8,270 bases of DNA from an uncultured Lachnospiraceae bacterium (GCA_934394615.1 CAKRRJ010000091.1:1-8270); one strand, 5' to 3'; positions 1-6,373 are shown, counted from the stretch's first letter. Notes: generated from the letters alone by a model not told the origin. A program made the numbers and translations.

Positions 1-218
1 ACTACGTTAGCCATGCTCAGTCCGTCGCTCTCAAGAATGTTCTTGATGTTGGTTAAGGACTGCTTGGTCTGTGCTGCGATGTCTGCGCCTGCAAACTCGC
101 CGGTAGCCGGGTCGATCGGAAGCTGACCGGAAACGAATACAAATTTGTCTGCGTGGATTGCCTGGGAATATGGTCCGATTGCTGCCGGAGCGTTGCCTGT
201 TGCTAATACTTTCTTCAT
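1..218 (-). CDS. ridA: RidA (YjgF/YER057c/UK114) family enamine/imine deaminase, partial (C-terminus beyond left edge)
   Basis: I translated the minus strand from the ATG at 218: the protein begins [20 protein letters not shown] and continues with [16 protein letters not shown], the conserved N-terminal signature of the RidA family ([10 protein letters not shown], then SGQ-PxDPxTGE). About 72 residues are visible of the family's usual 125 or so; the catalytic arginine and glutamate of the C-terminal half lie outside the window. Family members hydrolyse reactive 2-aminoacrylate-type enamines and imines released by PLP enzymes, protecting the cytosol, and form trimers. An AAAGGAGA Shine-Dalgarno at 228-235 sits about 9 nt before the ATG, supporting the start. 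The gene is divergent from the DUF1836 gene and has its own promoter. Family assignment is firm; the exact substrate is not deducible. Confidence 0.93.
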   Translation of the reverse strand, partial: MKKVLATGNAPAAIGPYSQAIHADKFVFVSGQLPIDPATGEFAGADIAAQTKQSLTNIKNILESDGLSMANV

Positions 219-257
219 AAGAAATGTCTCTCCTTTGTTTTATCTTTGTAATTCTCT

Positions 258-286
258 ATTATAGACACTCTGGAAAGAAAATTCAA
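258..286 (-). promoter_or_regulatory. Sigma-A-type promoter for ridA
   Basis: Read on the minus strand there is a -35 TTGAAT (281-286), a 17-bp spacer and a perfect -10 TATAAT (258-263). A start near 251 would give a leader of about 33 nt containing the AAAGGAGA ribosome binding site. Seen in sequence; activity is inferred. Confidence 0.65.
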
Positions 287-361
287 TCCCCTTTCTCAAG
301 GAGATATAACTTTTTGTGAGTTTCAAAACTTTTCGTTTTGTTATCATTGTTTCTTTCCCTC

Positions 362-390
362 TTGCCATCTGGTTTTCAATACTATATAAT
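362..390 (+). promoter_or_regulatory. Sigma-A-type promoter for the DUF1836 gene
   Basis: A -35 TTGCCA (362-367) is followed by a 17-bp spacer and a perfect -10 TATAAT (385-390). Initiation about 7 nt downstream would fall near 397, exactly where the AGAGGTG ribosome binding site begins, so the leader would be only about 12 nt. Its position also argues against any translation start upstream of 409. Confidence 0.65.
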
Positions 391-408
391 AGGGTAAGAG
401 GTGACATC

Positions 409-1026
409 ATGAAAAATAATTCCGAAAGACTATCCGATATTCTGAGCTGGCTGGACTCCATCTCCTATATCAAAACTGAAAAAATCCCGGAAGTGGACCT
501 GTATATGGACCAGGTGACTTCGTTTATGGATGAGCATTTGAAAAAGACCAAACGAAGCCCGGAGGACAAGGCACTCACCAAAACCATGATCAACAATTAC
601 GCCAAGAACCGCCTGCTCCCCGCTCCGATCCGGAAAAAATACAGCAAGGAACACATCCTGCTTCTTCTGTTTATTTACTATTACAAGAACCTGCTTTCCA
701 TAAGCGACATCGAGCAGCTGTTCCGCCCGGTCACAGAGCAGCATTTCAACGCGGATGACGGCCTCACCCTCAGCGACATTTACGAGGAAGTTTTTTCCCG
801 CGAGGATCTTCAGATGGAGCATTTAAAAGACGACATCCGTGCCAAATTTGAGGACAGCCGCCTCACCTTCACCGATGTCGATACCGAAGACCAGGAATAT
901 CTCCAGCTGTTTGCCTTCATCAGTGAACTTTCTTTCGACGTTTACTTAAAGAAACACATGATCGAAATGCTGATCGATGGGCTCCGTGAGGAAAACCCGC
1001 TCGATCCGAAAGGCAAAAAAAAGTGA
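409..1026 (+). CDS. DUF1836 domain-containing protein (possible HTH-type regulator)
   Basis: This is a 205-residue protein of the Firmicutes DUF1836 family. Its hallmarks are PEVDLYMDQVTSFMDEHL (residues 27-44), the TKTMINNYAKNRLLP block (57-71) and KKYSKEHILLLLFIYYYKN (77-94). The arrangement of short helices around residues 30-85 resembles a MerR-like winged HTH, so DNA binding is plausible but is my inference; no function is established. The C-terminus ends in a lysine-rich tail (KGKKK). The start at 409 is chosen because AGAGGTG lies about 5 nt upstream and the promoter TATAAT lies inside the longer upstream open frame that begins at 316. There is no signal peptide; the FIYYYKN stretch is too short and amphipathic for a clear membrane segment. 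The gene is monocistronic, with its stop codon buried in the terminator stem. Confidence 0.9.
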   Translation: MKNNSERLSDILSWLDSISYIKTEKIPEVDLYMDQVTSFMDEHLKKTKRSPEDKALTKTMINNYAKNRLLPAPIRKKYSKEHILLLLFIYYYKNLLSISDIEQLFRPVTEQHFNADDGLTLSDIYEEVFSREDLQMEHLKDDIRAKFEDSRLTFTDVDTEDQEYLQLFAFISELSFDVYLKKHMIEMLIDGLREENPLDPKGKKK

Positions 1027-1049
1027 TACCTGCACGGTATCACTTTTTT
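1015..1049. terminator. Bidirectional intrinsic terminator shared by the DUF1836 gene and yerC
   Basis: The arms AAGTGATACC (1021-1030) and GGTATCACTT (1036-1045) pair perfectly around the loop TGCAC. An A8 run on the left (1015-1022) and T6 on the right (1044-1049) extend the stem to about 14 bp and supply a U-tract in either direction. The TGA stop of the DUF1836 gene (1024-1026) lies within the left arm, and yerC ends at 1100 on the other strand, so both convergent transcripts can end here. Confidence 0.9.
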
Positions 1050-1099
1050 CATGTCTGCTTTTATGCTGGCAAATCTGCCTTCCGCTGTTCTTTGTTTCT

Positions 1100-1453
1100 T
1101 TACGCTTCTGCTGGTGTCTCAGCAGTCTCTTCCGCTTTCTCTGCCCCATCTGCTGTTGCACCCTGTTTCTCTGCAATGCGGGCGAATACCATATCGTAGC
1201 CGTCGTTTCCATAATTTAAGGAACGGTTTACGCGGCTGATGGTTGCGGTGGATGCTCCGGTCTTGTCCGCAATTTCCAGATAGGTGCGTTTCTCACGGAG
1301 CATTTTTGCCACCTCATAGCGCTGTGACAAAGATAACAGCTCATTTACCGTACATACATCCTCAAAAAATATATAGCACTCCTCCGGATTTTTCAATGTC
1401 AGGATCGCCTCAAACAGATGATCCACTGCCTCTGTCTTAATCTTCTTATTCAT
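1100..1453 (-). CDS. yerC: YerC/YecD family TrpR-related transcriptional regulator
   Basis: The 117-residue protein matches the YerC/YecD branch of the TrpR superfamily: DHLFEAILTLKNPEECYIFF (11-30), EDVCTVNELLSLSQRYEVAKML (31-52), then a helix-turn-helix containing TYLEIADKTGASTATISRVN (57-76) and RSLNYGNDGYD (77-87). In TrpR relatives this HTH binds operator DNA as a dimer. Comparative genomics has linked Firmicute YerC proteins to control of histidine biosynthesis; I recall this and nothing here tests it. The core of about 95 residues is followed by an alanine/glutamate-rich tail (about residues 98-117), which is unusual in composition and probably disordered. The Shine-Dalgarno AGAAGGGAA (1463-1471) lies 9 nt before the ATG. 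No clear promoter was found in the 105-bp gap to the HAD gene, so cotranscription with it is possible. Confidence 0.92.
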   Translation of the reverse strand: MNKKIKTEAVDHLFEAILTLKNPEECYIFFEDVCTVNELLSLSQRYEVAKMLREKRTYLEIADKTGASTATISRVNRSLNYGNDGYDMVFARIAEKQGATADGAEKAEETAETPAEA

Positions 1454-1558
1454 TGAACTCGGTTCCCTTCTTTTCTATCATTGTATGTTTTTTATTGTTA
1501 TGTTTTTCAGATCTTACGTTCAACAGTTTATCACACTAAATTTGTAAAGTCCATAGCT

Positions 1559-2365
1559 CTACAGTAAAAATTTCTCCACGACATGCGCAATGCCATCGTC
1601 GTTGTTGGAACGGGTCACATAGTCTGCCGCGTTCCGCGCCGGACGGACTGCATTTTCCATGGCAACACCAAGCCCTGCGTATTCAATCATGGAAATATCG
1701 TTGTATCCGTCTCCGCAGGCAATCATCTGCTTCCGGTCCATGTTCAGTGTCTGCAGCAGTTTTTCCAGCGACTGCGCCTTGTCGATGCCGCGCGGAAGAA
1801 TCTCCAGGAAATACGGATCCGAACGGTAAACACTGAAGTTTTTGCCCAGCGCAGCCTTGACCCGCGCTTCCACAAGCGCCAGATAATCTCCATCATCCAG
1901 CATGAGGAATTTCGGTACGGCAAAATCCACATAGGATGCCAGGTCATCCACCTGCTTTAATTCCAGATGGTTAATCTTTGACTCCAGCTTCGCGTATGGA
2001 TTCTCCTTATTATTCGTAATGATGAGCTCGTCCTGGTAAGTAAGAATGTCCACCTGCTCTTCTTTCGCAAGCTCTATGATCCGCCGGTTCGCTTCAACCG
2101 GATGTTCCTTCCGGAAAATGATTTCCCTGGTCTGGCAGTCCAGGATGATGCCGCCGTTAAACGACAGAATGTATCCGCCGTAAGTTTCCAGCTCCAGCTC
2201 CTTTGCAAGCGGCATAACACCATACGTCGGCCTTCCGGAAGCCAGCACCACCTTCACGCCGCGTTTCTGCGCCTCCATAAGTGCCTGTTTCGTTTTGGGA
2301 GTGATGATCTTGTCCTTGTTTGTCAGGGTTCCGTCCAGATCGAGAACTATCATTTTATAATCCAT
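1559..2365 (-). CDS. Cof-type HAD-IIB family hydrolase (sugar-phosphate phosphatase-like, YidA type)
   Basis: All four HAD motifs are present in this 268-residue cytosolic protein. Motif I is DLDGT (residues 9-13, nucleophile D9 and acid/base D11), motif II is the S43 of SGR, motif III is K196 in GIDKAQSL, and motif IV is GDGYND (218-223) followed by MIEYAGLGVAMENA. The C2-type cap lies between motifs II and III (about 80-190), as in Cof/YidA proteins, which dephosphorylate sugar phosphates or flavin and PLP-type cofactors with broad specificity. The substrate cannot be assigned from sequence. The AGGAG at 2374-2378 lies 8 nt before the ATG. The gene has its own predicted promoter, which overlaps the terminator of the upstream binding-protein gene. 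Length is normal for the family. Confidence 0.94.
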   Translation of the reverse strand: MDYKMIVLDLDGTLTNKDKIITPKTKQALMEAQKRGVKVVLASGRPTYGVMPLAKELELETYGGYILSFNGGIILDCQTREIIFRKEHPVEANRRIIELAKEEQVDILTYQDELIITNNKENPYAKLESKINHLELKQVDDLASYVDFAVPKFLMLDDGDYLALVEARVKAALGKNFSVYRSDPYFLEILPRGIDKAQSLEKLLQTLNMDRKQMIACGDGYNDISMIEYAGLGVAMENAVRPARNAADYVTRSNNDDGIAHVVEKFLL

Positions 2366-2397
2366 GTGCCTTGCTCCTGCGAAAATATTCTTTGTCT

Positions 2398-2426
2398 ATC
2401 ATAACACGAAAATGTCCGTTTGTCAC
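2398..2426 (-). promoter_or_regulatory. Promoter for the HAD hydrolase gene, overlapping the preceding terminator
   Basis: On the minus strand a -35 GTGACA (2421-2426), a 17-bp spacer and a -10 TATGAT (2398-2403) are seen, each one mismatch from consensus. Initiation near 2391 gives a leader of about 25 nt. The -35 hexamer lies in the loop and one arm of the 2408-2436 hairpin. Confidence 0.55.
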
Positions 2427-2436
2427 GGACATTTTC
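2408..2436 (-). terminator. Intrinsic-terminator-like hairpin after the substrate-binding protein gene
   Basis: The arms GAAAATGTCCGT (2408-2419) and ACGGACATTTTC (2425-2436) form a perfect 12-bp stem with the 5-nt loop TTGTC, about 30 nt past the stop codon of the binding-protein gene. In the minus-strand RNA the U-stretch is UUUU in the 3' arm, followed by CGUGUUAU, so it is a somewhat weak terminator. Confidence 0.65.
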
Positions 2437-2465
2437 ATGATTCAGCGTATTAAAATTTTATTGTG

Positions 2466-3461
2466 TTACTGTTTCACGGCATTCTCTGCAAATTCCGTTG
2501 TCACCAGGTCCTCATAAGGAACCCGCACAGAAAGTTCTCCCGCCTCCTCCAGAATGTTTTCCAACAGCTCAAAACTCTCTTTTTCAAAAATCAGGTCCGT
2601 CTTCCAGGTATCCTGTTCCTGATACCGCTTCACAATCTTTGTAATGTTTTCAAGCGGCGTCTCCGCAAACTGCGGTTCTATGGTCTTCGCAATCTCCTCT
2701 GCCGTATGGCTGTTTACATAGTCCATGCCCCGCTGCAGCGCGTTGGTGAAGCACTGAACGGTATCCGGATGCATGGCGAGATAACTCTTTTTCACACAGT
2801 ATGCGGTGTACGGCACATAGCCGGAATCCCTGCCGAGTGATGCCACAACGGCCCCAGCGCCTTCTAATTCCAGTCCCGTCGCGAACGGCTCAAATTCCAC
2901 CGTATAATCTGCGTCATTCCCGGTAAATGCCGCCGCAGTCAGCCCAAACTGAATGCTCTGGTCTATCGTCAGGTCCGTTTTCGGGTCTATGCCATTTTTC
3001 TTTAAGATATACTCAAACACCATCTGCGGCATGCCGCCTGCACGCCCGCCAAGCACCTTGCTGCCTCGCAGCTTTTTCCAGTTAAAATCTGCATCCGGCT
3101 TCCTGCCTACCAGAAAATTTCCTGCCCGCTGTGTGAGCTGCGCGAAATTTACCGCATGGTCCTCCGCGCCCTGCGCGTAAGTATAGATGCTGGCCTCCGA
3201 GCCCATAAATCCAACATCCGCGTCACCGGAAATCAGTGCCGTCATGACCTTGTCTGCCCCCGCCCCGTTTACCAGTGTCAGATCGATCCCTTCGTCTTTA
3301 AAATACCCCAGCTCGATTGCGGCATACTGCGGTGCGTAAAAAATGGAATGCGCCACCTCACTTAACGTGACCGGCGTAAGTCCGGATGTTTCTTTTCCAC
3401 AGCCGCACAGAACCAGGACCACCAGGCCAAGCGCAGACAGTAATCGGATCTGTTTTTTCAT
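2466..3461 (-). CDS. ABC transporter substrate-binding lipoprotein, SsuA/ThiY (NMT1-like) type
   Basis: This 331-residue exported lipoprotein has a short basic N-terminus, a hydrophobic stretch (about 6-18) and the lipobox LCGC, with C21 as the predicted lipidated residue. The mature part has the NMT1/SsuA-like periplasmic-binding fold signature: SIFYAPQYAAIELGYFKDEG (39-58), ISGDADVGFMGSEA (77-90) and GGRAGGMPQMVFEYILKKNG (138-157). Relatives capture aliphatic sulfonates, nitrate/taurine-type anions or thiamine-pyrimidine precursors for a membrane permease and ATPase; the ligand cannot be chosen here. No permease or ATPase gene is adjacent, and terminators lie on both sides, so it appears monocistronic. 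The AGGGGG at 3471-3476 lies 9 nt before the ATG. A TATGAT (3498-3503) just past the upstream terminator may be its -10, but no convincing -35 was found. Confidence 0.9.
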   Translation of the reverse strand: MKKQIRLLSALGLVVLVLCGCGKETSGLTPVTLSEVAHSIFYAPQYAAIELGYFKDEGIDLTLVNGAGADKVMTALISGDADVGFMGSEASIYTYAQGAEDHAVNFAQLTQRAGNFLVGRKPDADFNWKKLRGSKVLGGRAGGMPQMVFEYILKKNGIDPKTDLTIDQSIQFGLTAAAFTGNDADYTVEFEPFATGLELEGAGAVVASLGRDSGYVPYTAYCVKKSYLAMHPDTVQCFTNALQRGMDYVNSHTAEEIAKTIEPQFAETPLENITKIVKRYQEQDTWKTDLIFEKESFELLENILEEAGELSVRVPYEDLVTTEFAENAVKQ

Positions 3462-3505
3462 GCTGAAAAGCCCCCTGTCAAACCTCTTGATCCCTATATC
3501 ATATG

Positions 3506-3546
3506 AAAAATGGCCGCTGAAGTTTCTGTTCTTCAGCAGCCATTTT
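3506..3546 (-). terminator. Intrinsic terminator of the kdpDE-like operon
   Basis: The left arm (3507-3522) and right arm (3531-3546) form a 16-bp stem around an 8-nt loop. The only non-Watson-Crick pair is G-U in the minus-strand RNA, whereas it would be a C-A mismatch on the plus strand, so the hairpin is best formed in the minus transcript. A run of five U follows (3506-3510). It starts 28 nt beyond the response regulator's stop. Confidence 0.85.
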
Positions 3547-3574
3547 CTGTTTGCAGGTATACAGGGACTCTCCC

Positions 3575-4270
3575 TTATTCTTTCATGCGGTATCCCACAC
3601 CAATCTCCGTGAAGATGTAATGTGGTTCCGCAGGGTTGGACTCCAGCTTGCGCCGGATATTTGCCATGTTCACACGCAGGATCTGGTTGTCGGTATCCGC
3701 ATACGGTCCCCAGATCTCTTTCAGGATAAAATCGTATGTGAGCACCTTCCCCGCATTCTTCGCAAGCAGGGACACCAGTTTATACTCAATCTGGGTCAGA
3801 TGGATGTCTTCACCGTTCAGTGTCACAAGACGTTTATCAAAATCGATGACCAGACCGTCTCTGGAATACACGGTCTCACGCGGACCGTTGCTGCTAACCT
3901 GGGCGCTGTGACGGAGAGCCGTGCGGATGCGGGCCAGAAGCTCCTCGGAACCAAACGGTTTTGTTATGTAATCATCCGCCCCCTTATCCAGCGCCTGTAC
4001 TTTTTCTGCTTCCTGGGTTCTCGCTGAAATTACAATGACCGGAATGGCAGAAAAACCGCGCACACGCTCCAACACATCAATGCCATCAATATCCGGAAGT
4101 CCCAGATCCAGAAGAATGAGATCCGGATGATGAGAGGTGCATAAAGAAAGGCCGGACATTCCGTTCATCGCGCGAAGCGCCTTATATCCGTTGGATATCA
4201 CGATCGTCTCAATGTAGTTTCCGATATTTTTTTCATCTTCGATGATTAAGATCACCTGTTTATTTATCAT
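3575..4270 (-). CDS. kdpE: KdpE-like response regulator, OmpR/PhoB winged-helix family
   Basis: The 231-residue protein has a receiver domain (about 5-120) with the acidic pair E11/D12, phospho-acceptor D55 in LILLDLGLPD, S82 in VISA and K104 in TKPF. A winged-helix DNA-binding domain follows (about 130-230), ending in the OmpR-family pattern TEIGVGYRMKE. The segments VRGFSAIPVIVISARTQEAEK, KGADDYITKPFGSEELLARI and EIWGPYADTDNQILRVNMANIRRKLE closely follow KdpE. KdpE classically activates kdpFABC (high-affinity K+ ATPase) on K+ limitation or osmotic stress; here no kdp transporter gene is in view, so its targets are unknown. Its ATG overlaps the kinase's last codons by 11 nt, indicating translational coupling, and GAGGAAG inside the kinase gene serves as ribosome binding site. 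Confidence 0.92.
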   Translation of the reverse strand: MINKQVILIIEDEKNIGNYIETIVISNGYKALRAMNGMSGLSLCTSHHPDLILLDLGLPDIDGIDVLERVRGFSAIPVIVISARTQEAEKVQALDKGADDYITKPFGSEELLARIRTALRHSAQVSSNGPRETVYSRDGLVIDFDKRLVTLNGEDIHLTQIEYKLVSLLAKNAGKVLTYDFILKEIWGPYADTDNQILRVNMANIRRKLESNPAEPHYIFTEIGVGYRMKE

Positions 4271-5396
4271 GTTGTTCTTCCTCTTCTAATGGTAATGTAA
4301 AGATAAATTCAGCTCCCTTTAAACGGTTTGCCGCCTCAATGGTTCCCTTATGCGCATTGACAATGGTTTTGCAGATCGTAAGCCCGATTCCCATGCCCTT
4401 ATGGGAATCTCCGCTGGCATTCGGTTCGATTCCGGCGCCGTCAAAGATTGTTTTCAAACGCTTCGGATCAATGCCTTTTCCGTAATCGCGGATATGGAAT
4501 GCGACGCAGTCATCCCGTTTTTCCACATAAAACTCAATCGGCTCGTCAGTTCCGGAATGATACACCGCATTTTCCAGAAGATTGATGATGACCTGCTCGA
4601 TGAGGGTCGCGTCCATCGGGACCATAAGAAATTCCTCCGGCACCTTGACATCCACCTTGCTCTGCGGCAGCCGCTTGCGAAAACGCTGCACTGCCTCTGC
4701 CACCACTTCCTCAAGCGGTTCCGGCGAAGTGTTCACATGCGTATCACCCACGCGGATCCTGGTAACTGACAGCAGGTTTTCCACCATGTTCAGCAGCCAG
4801 TTCGCGTCTTCCCGGATTCCCTCCAGAAGCTCCCGCTGCTCTGCTTCCGTCATGTCCGGCTTTCCGTTTAACGCTGCGTCTGCCAGACCGATGATGCTGG
4901 TCAGCGGAGTTCTCAGATCGTGGGATACCGCCCGCAGAAGGTTTGCTCGCATCGTCTCTTTTTCTGCCTCAACCAGAAGCTTTTCCCTCTCATTTAAAAG
5001 CTGGCTCTGCTTTTTAAAACGTGTGGTTGTGGTACTGGTGATGGACGACACCAGAAGCATTCCAAGGAATGTGACCGGATAACCATCAATGGAAAAGTTA
5101 AAATTCATAAACGGGAAAGTAAATACATAGTTGACGAAAAACACACCAAATACCGATGCAATAATTCCCGTAATATATCCAGTTGTATAACGTGCCACCA
5201 GCATGACCGCCAGAACGTAGATGATTGCCACGCTGGTCGAGTTTCTGCTGTAGTGGAAGAACGCCTGCGCGATGATCGTGGAAACACCCATGATCAGAAG
5301 CGTTACCACTGCATTGTGTACGATCACGTTTCGGATATCGGTATGCTCCTGCTCTTTTTTTCTGTTTCTATACCGTTTTTTTTCTATTTTTTTCAT
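4260..5396 (-). CDS. KdpD-like sensor histidine kinase, short form lacking the N-terminal KdpD/Usp sensor
   Basis: The protein has 378 residues: a very basic N-terminus (KKIEKKRYRNRKK), a DUF4118-type membrane domain with about four hydrophobic segments (about 28-46, 55-70, 74-95, 107-122), a linker coiled coil (about 127-150), a HisKA domain with H159 in AVSHDLRTPLTS, and a HATPase domain with N-box NLLENA (272-277), G1 DYGKGID (304-310) and G2 GMGIGL (334-339). This matches the C-terminal half of KdpD. Canonical KdpD is about 890 residues and starts with a Walker-A KdpD domain and a Usp domain, both absent here. It presumably phosphorylates the adjacent KdpE-like regulator. The ATG at 5396 is preferred because GGGGG lies 7 nt upstream; an in-frame GTG at 5417 precedes that Shine-Dalgarno and would add seven residues. 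Three A7-A8 tracts fall in the first 17 codons. Confidence 0.9.
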   Translation of the reverse strand: MKKIEKKRYRNRKKEQEHTDIRNVIVHNAVVTLLIMGVSTIIAQAFFHYSRNSTSVAIIYVLAVMLVARYTTGYITGIIASVFGVFFVNYVFTFPFMNFNFSIDGYPVTFLGMLLVSSITSTTTTRFKKQSQLLNEREKLLVEAEKETMRANLLRAVSHDLRTPLTSIIGLADAALNGKPDMTEAEQRELLEGIREDANWLLNMVENLLSVTRIRVGDTHVNTSPEPLEEVVAEAVQRFRKRLPQSKVDVKVPEEFLMVPMDATLIEQVIINLLENAVYHSGTDEPIEFYVEKRDDCVAFHIRDYGKGIDPKRLKTIFDGAGIEPNASGDSHKGMGIGLTICKTIVNAHKGTIEAANRLKGAEFIFTLPLEEEEQHDK

Positions 5397-5403
5397 AACC
5401 TGT

Positions 5404-5408
5404 CCCCC
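5404..5408 (-). promoter_or_regulatory. Shine-Dalgarno deciding the kinase start
   Basis: The minus-strand GGGGG here is 7 nt before the ATG at 5396 and inside the extension that a GTG start at 5417 would translate. GGGGG pairs with the 16S CCUCC end with one G-U pair. No comparable purine block precedes the GTG. Confidence 0.6.
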
Positions 5409-5418
5409 GAAAAGCACA

Positions 5419-5453
5419 AAATGGGAGCGGAAGAAAATCTTCCGTTCCCATTT
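5419..5453 (-). terminator. Terminator-like hairpin between tpiA and the kinase gene
   Basis: The arms 5419-5433 and 5439-5453 make a 15-bp stem with the loop AAAAT and one imperfect pair (G-U in plus-strand RNA, A-C in minus). On the minus strand it is followed by UUUUGUGCUUUUC; on the plus strand by UAUUUUA. It could end tpiA transcription, but it also lies only 10 nt before the kinase Shine-Dalgarno with no room for a promoter in between, so a kinase transcript would have to include or pass it. Confidence 0.6.
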
Positions 5454-5458
5454 ATTTT

Positions 5459-5484
5459 ACTATAAAACGCATGCAGTGTATAGT
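5459..5484. promoter_or_regulatory. 26-bp dyad upstream of the kinase gene, candidate operator with -10-like half-site
   Basis: The plus strand reads ACTATA, 4 nt, GCATGC, 4 nt, TATAGT: both the outer and the central palindrome share one symmetry axis (5471/5472). On the minus strand the proximal half-site TATAGT (5459-5464) is a fair -10 element, but the -35 at 17 bp (AAAACT) is poor, which would fit an activator-dependent promoter. The binding protein is unknown; autoregulation by the adjacent regulator is a guess. Confidence 0.35.
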
Positions 5485-5571
5485 TTTTCGGCTGCCTCCG
5501 TTTTATTCCTTAACGCTCCCTTTACGGTGTACGGAAAGAAATGTGCCTTGAGACAAGCTTCTGCCTGCAGA

Positions 5572-6324
5572 CTACTTGTTATAGTTTACAATTGCGCCAA
5601 AATCCGGTTTTAAGGATGCGCCGCCTACCAGGCCGCCATCGATGTCTGCCTGTGCGAACAGCTCCGGTGCACTTGCAGCGGATACAGAACCGCCGTACTG
5701 AATGCGGATAGCTGCTGCGGTTGCCTCATCGTAGATCTCGCCGATGCATGCGCGGATAGCTGCGCATACTTCCTGTGCCTGTTCGGTGGTAGCCACTTTG
5801 CCGGTACCGATTGCCCAGATCGGCTCATAGGCGATGACTGCGGTCTTTGCCTGATCTGCAGTTACGTTTAAGAATGCAACCTTGATCTGCTGGCGGATCC
5901 AGTCGATGGTGATGCCCTGCTCTCTCTGAGTCAGGCTCTCACCACAGCAGATGATCGGGGTAATGCCGTGTTCAAATGCCTTGAGGACTTTCTTGTTTAC
6001 GGTCTCATTGGTCTCTGCGAAATACTCTCTTCTCTCAGAGTGGCCGATGATCACATATTTTACGCCTGCATCAACTAACATATTCGGGGAGATCTCACCA
6101 GTGTAAGCGCCCTTCTCCTCGAAGTACATGTTTTCAGCACCGATCTGGATGTTAGTTCCCTTTGCTGCTTCCATAGCCGGGATGATGTCGATAGCCGGAA
6201 CGCAGAGCAGAACGTCAACCTCATCGTTCTGTACAAGTGGTTTTAATGTATTGATCAGGGCAACTGCCTCGGAAGGGGTCATGTTCATTTTCCAGTTGCC
6301 TGCGATGATTTTTTTTCTGGACAT
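5572..6324 (-). CDS. tpiA: Triosephosphate isomerase
   Basis: The cytosolic TIM-barrel enzyme interconverts dihydroxyacetone phosphate and glyceraldehyde 3-phosphate in glycolysis and gluconeogenesis. The 250 residues are normal length and complete: N10 and K12 in GNWKMN, catalytic H95 in IIGHSERR, catalytic base E167 in [12 protein letters not shown] with the phosphate-gripping loop 6 (about 171-179), and the phosphate-binding YGGSVS (210-215) and GLVGGASL (231-238). The strong ribosome binding site AGGAGG (6333-6338) lies 8 nt before the ATG. It follows pgk on the same strand after a 170-bp repeat-bearing spacer with no clear terminator, so cotranscription with pgk is likely. A run of eight A occurs at codons 3-6. 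Confidence 0.98.
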   Translation of the reverse strand: MSRKKIIAGNWKMNMTPSEAVALINTLKPLVQNDEVDVLLCVPAIDIIPAMEAAKGTNIQIGAENMYFEEKGAYTGEISPNMLVDAGVKYVIIGHSERREYFAETNETVNKKVLKAFEHGITPIICCGESLTQREQGITIDWIRQQIKVAFLNVTADQAKTAVIAYEPIWAIGTGKVATTEQAQEVCAAIRACIGEIYDEATAAAIRIQYGGSVSAASAPELFAQADIDGGLVGGASLKPDFGAIVNYNK

Positions 6325-6373
6325 TGTAAAATCCTCCTAAATTCTTGCTTATAGTAGCTTCTCCTTATGGAAA

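Noticed and set aside
316..408. Upstream extension of the DUF1836 protein starting at 316
   Set aside because: The extension has no ribosome binding site, contains the predicted -35 and -10 of the gene, and is not part of the conserved DUF1836 region.
430..822. 130-codon minus-strand open frame antisense to the DUF1836 gene
   Set aside because: No recognisable family and no supported ribosome binding site; it is fully covered by a gene with clear family motifs.
977..1219. Plus-strand cysteine- and leucine-rich small frame (80 codons) looking like a membrane peptide
   Set aside because: It runs through the terminator and antisense to yerC; the hydrophobicity comes from reading the alanine/glutamate-coding tail backwards.
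1472..1558. Promoter for yerC
   Set aside because: TACAAT and TTGAAC-like hexamers occur in this AT-rich gap but not at acceptable spacing with a good partner, so no call was made.
2463..2840. 125-codon plus-strand open frame opposite the binding-protein gene
   Set aside because: Antisense to a complete lipoprotein gene with conserved motifs; no support for expression.
4582..5082. 166-codon plus-strand open frame opposite the kinase gene
   Set aside because: Low-complexity serine/arginine-rich shadow frame overlapping the HisKA and HATPase coding region; no ribosome binding site or family resemblance.
5397..5417. GTG start adding seven residues to the kinase
   Set aside because: The gene's only Shine-Dalgarno-like G-run lies inside this segment, just before the ATG at 5396.
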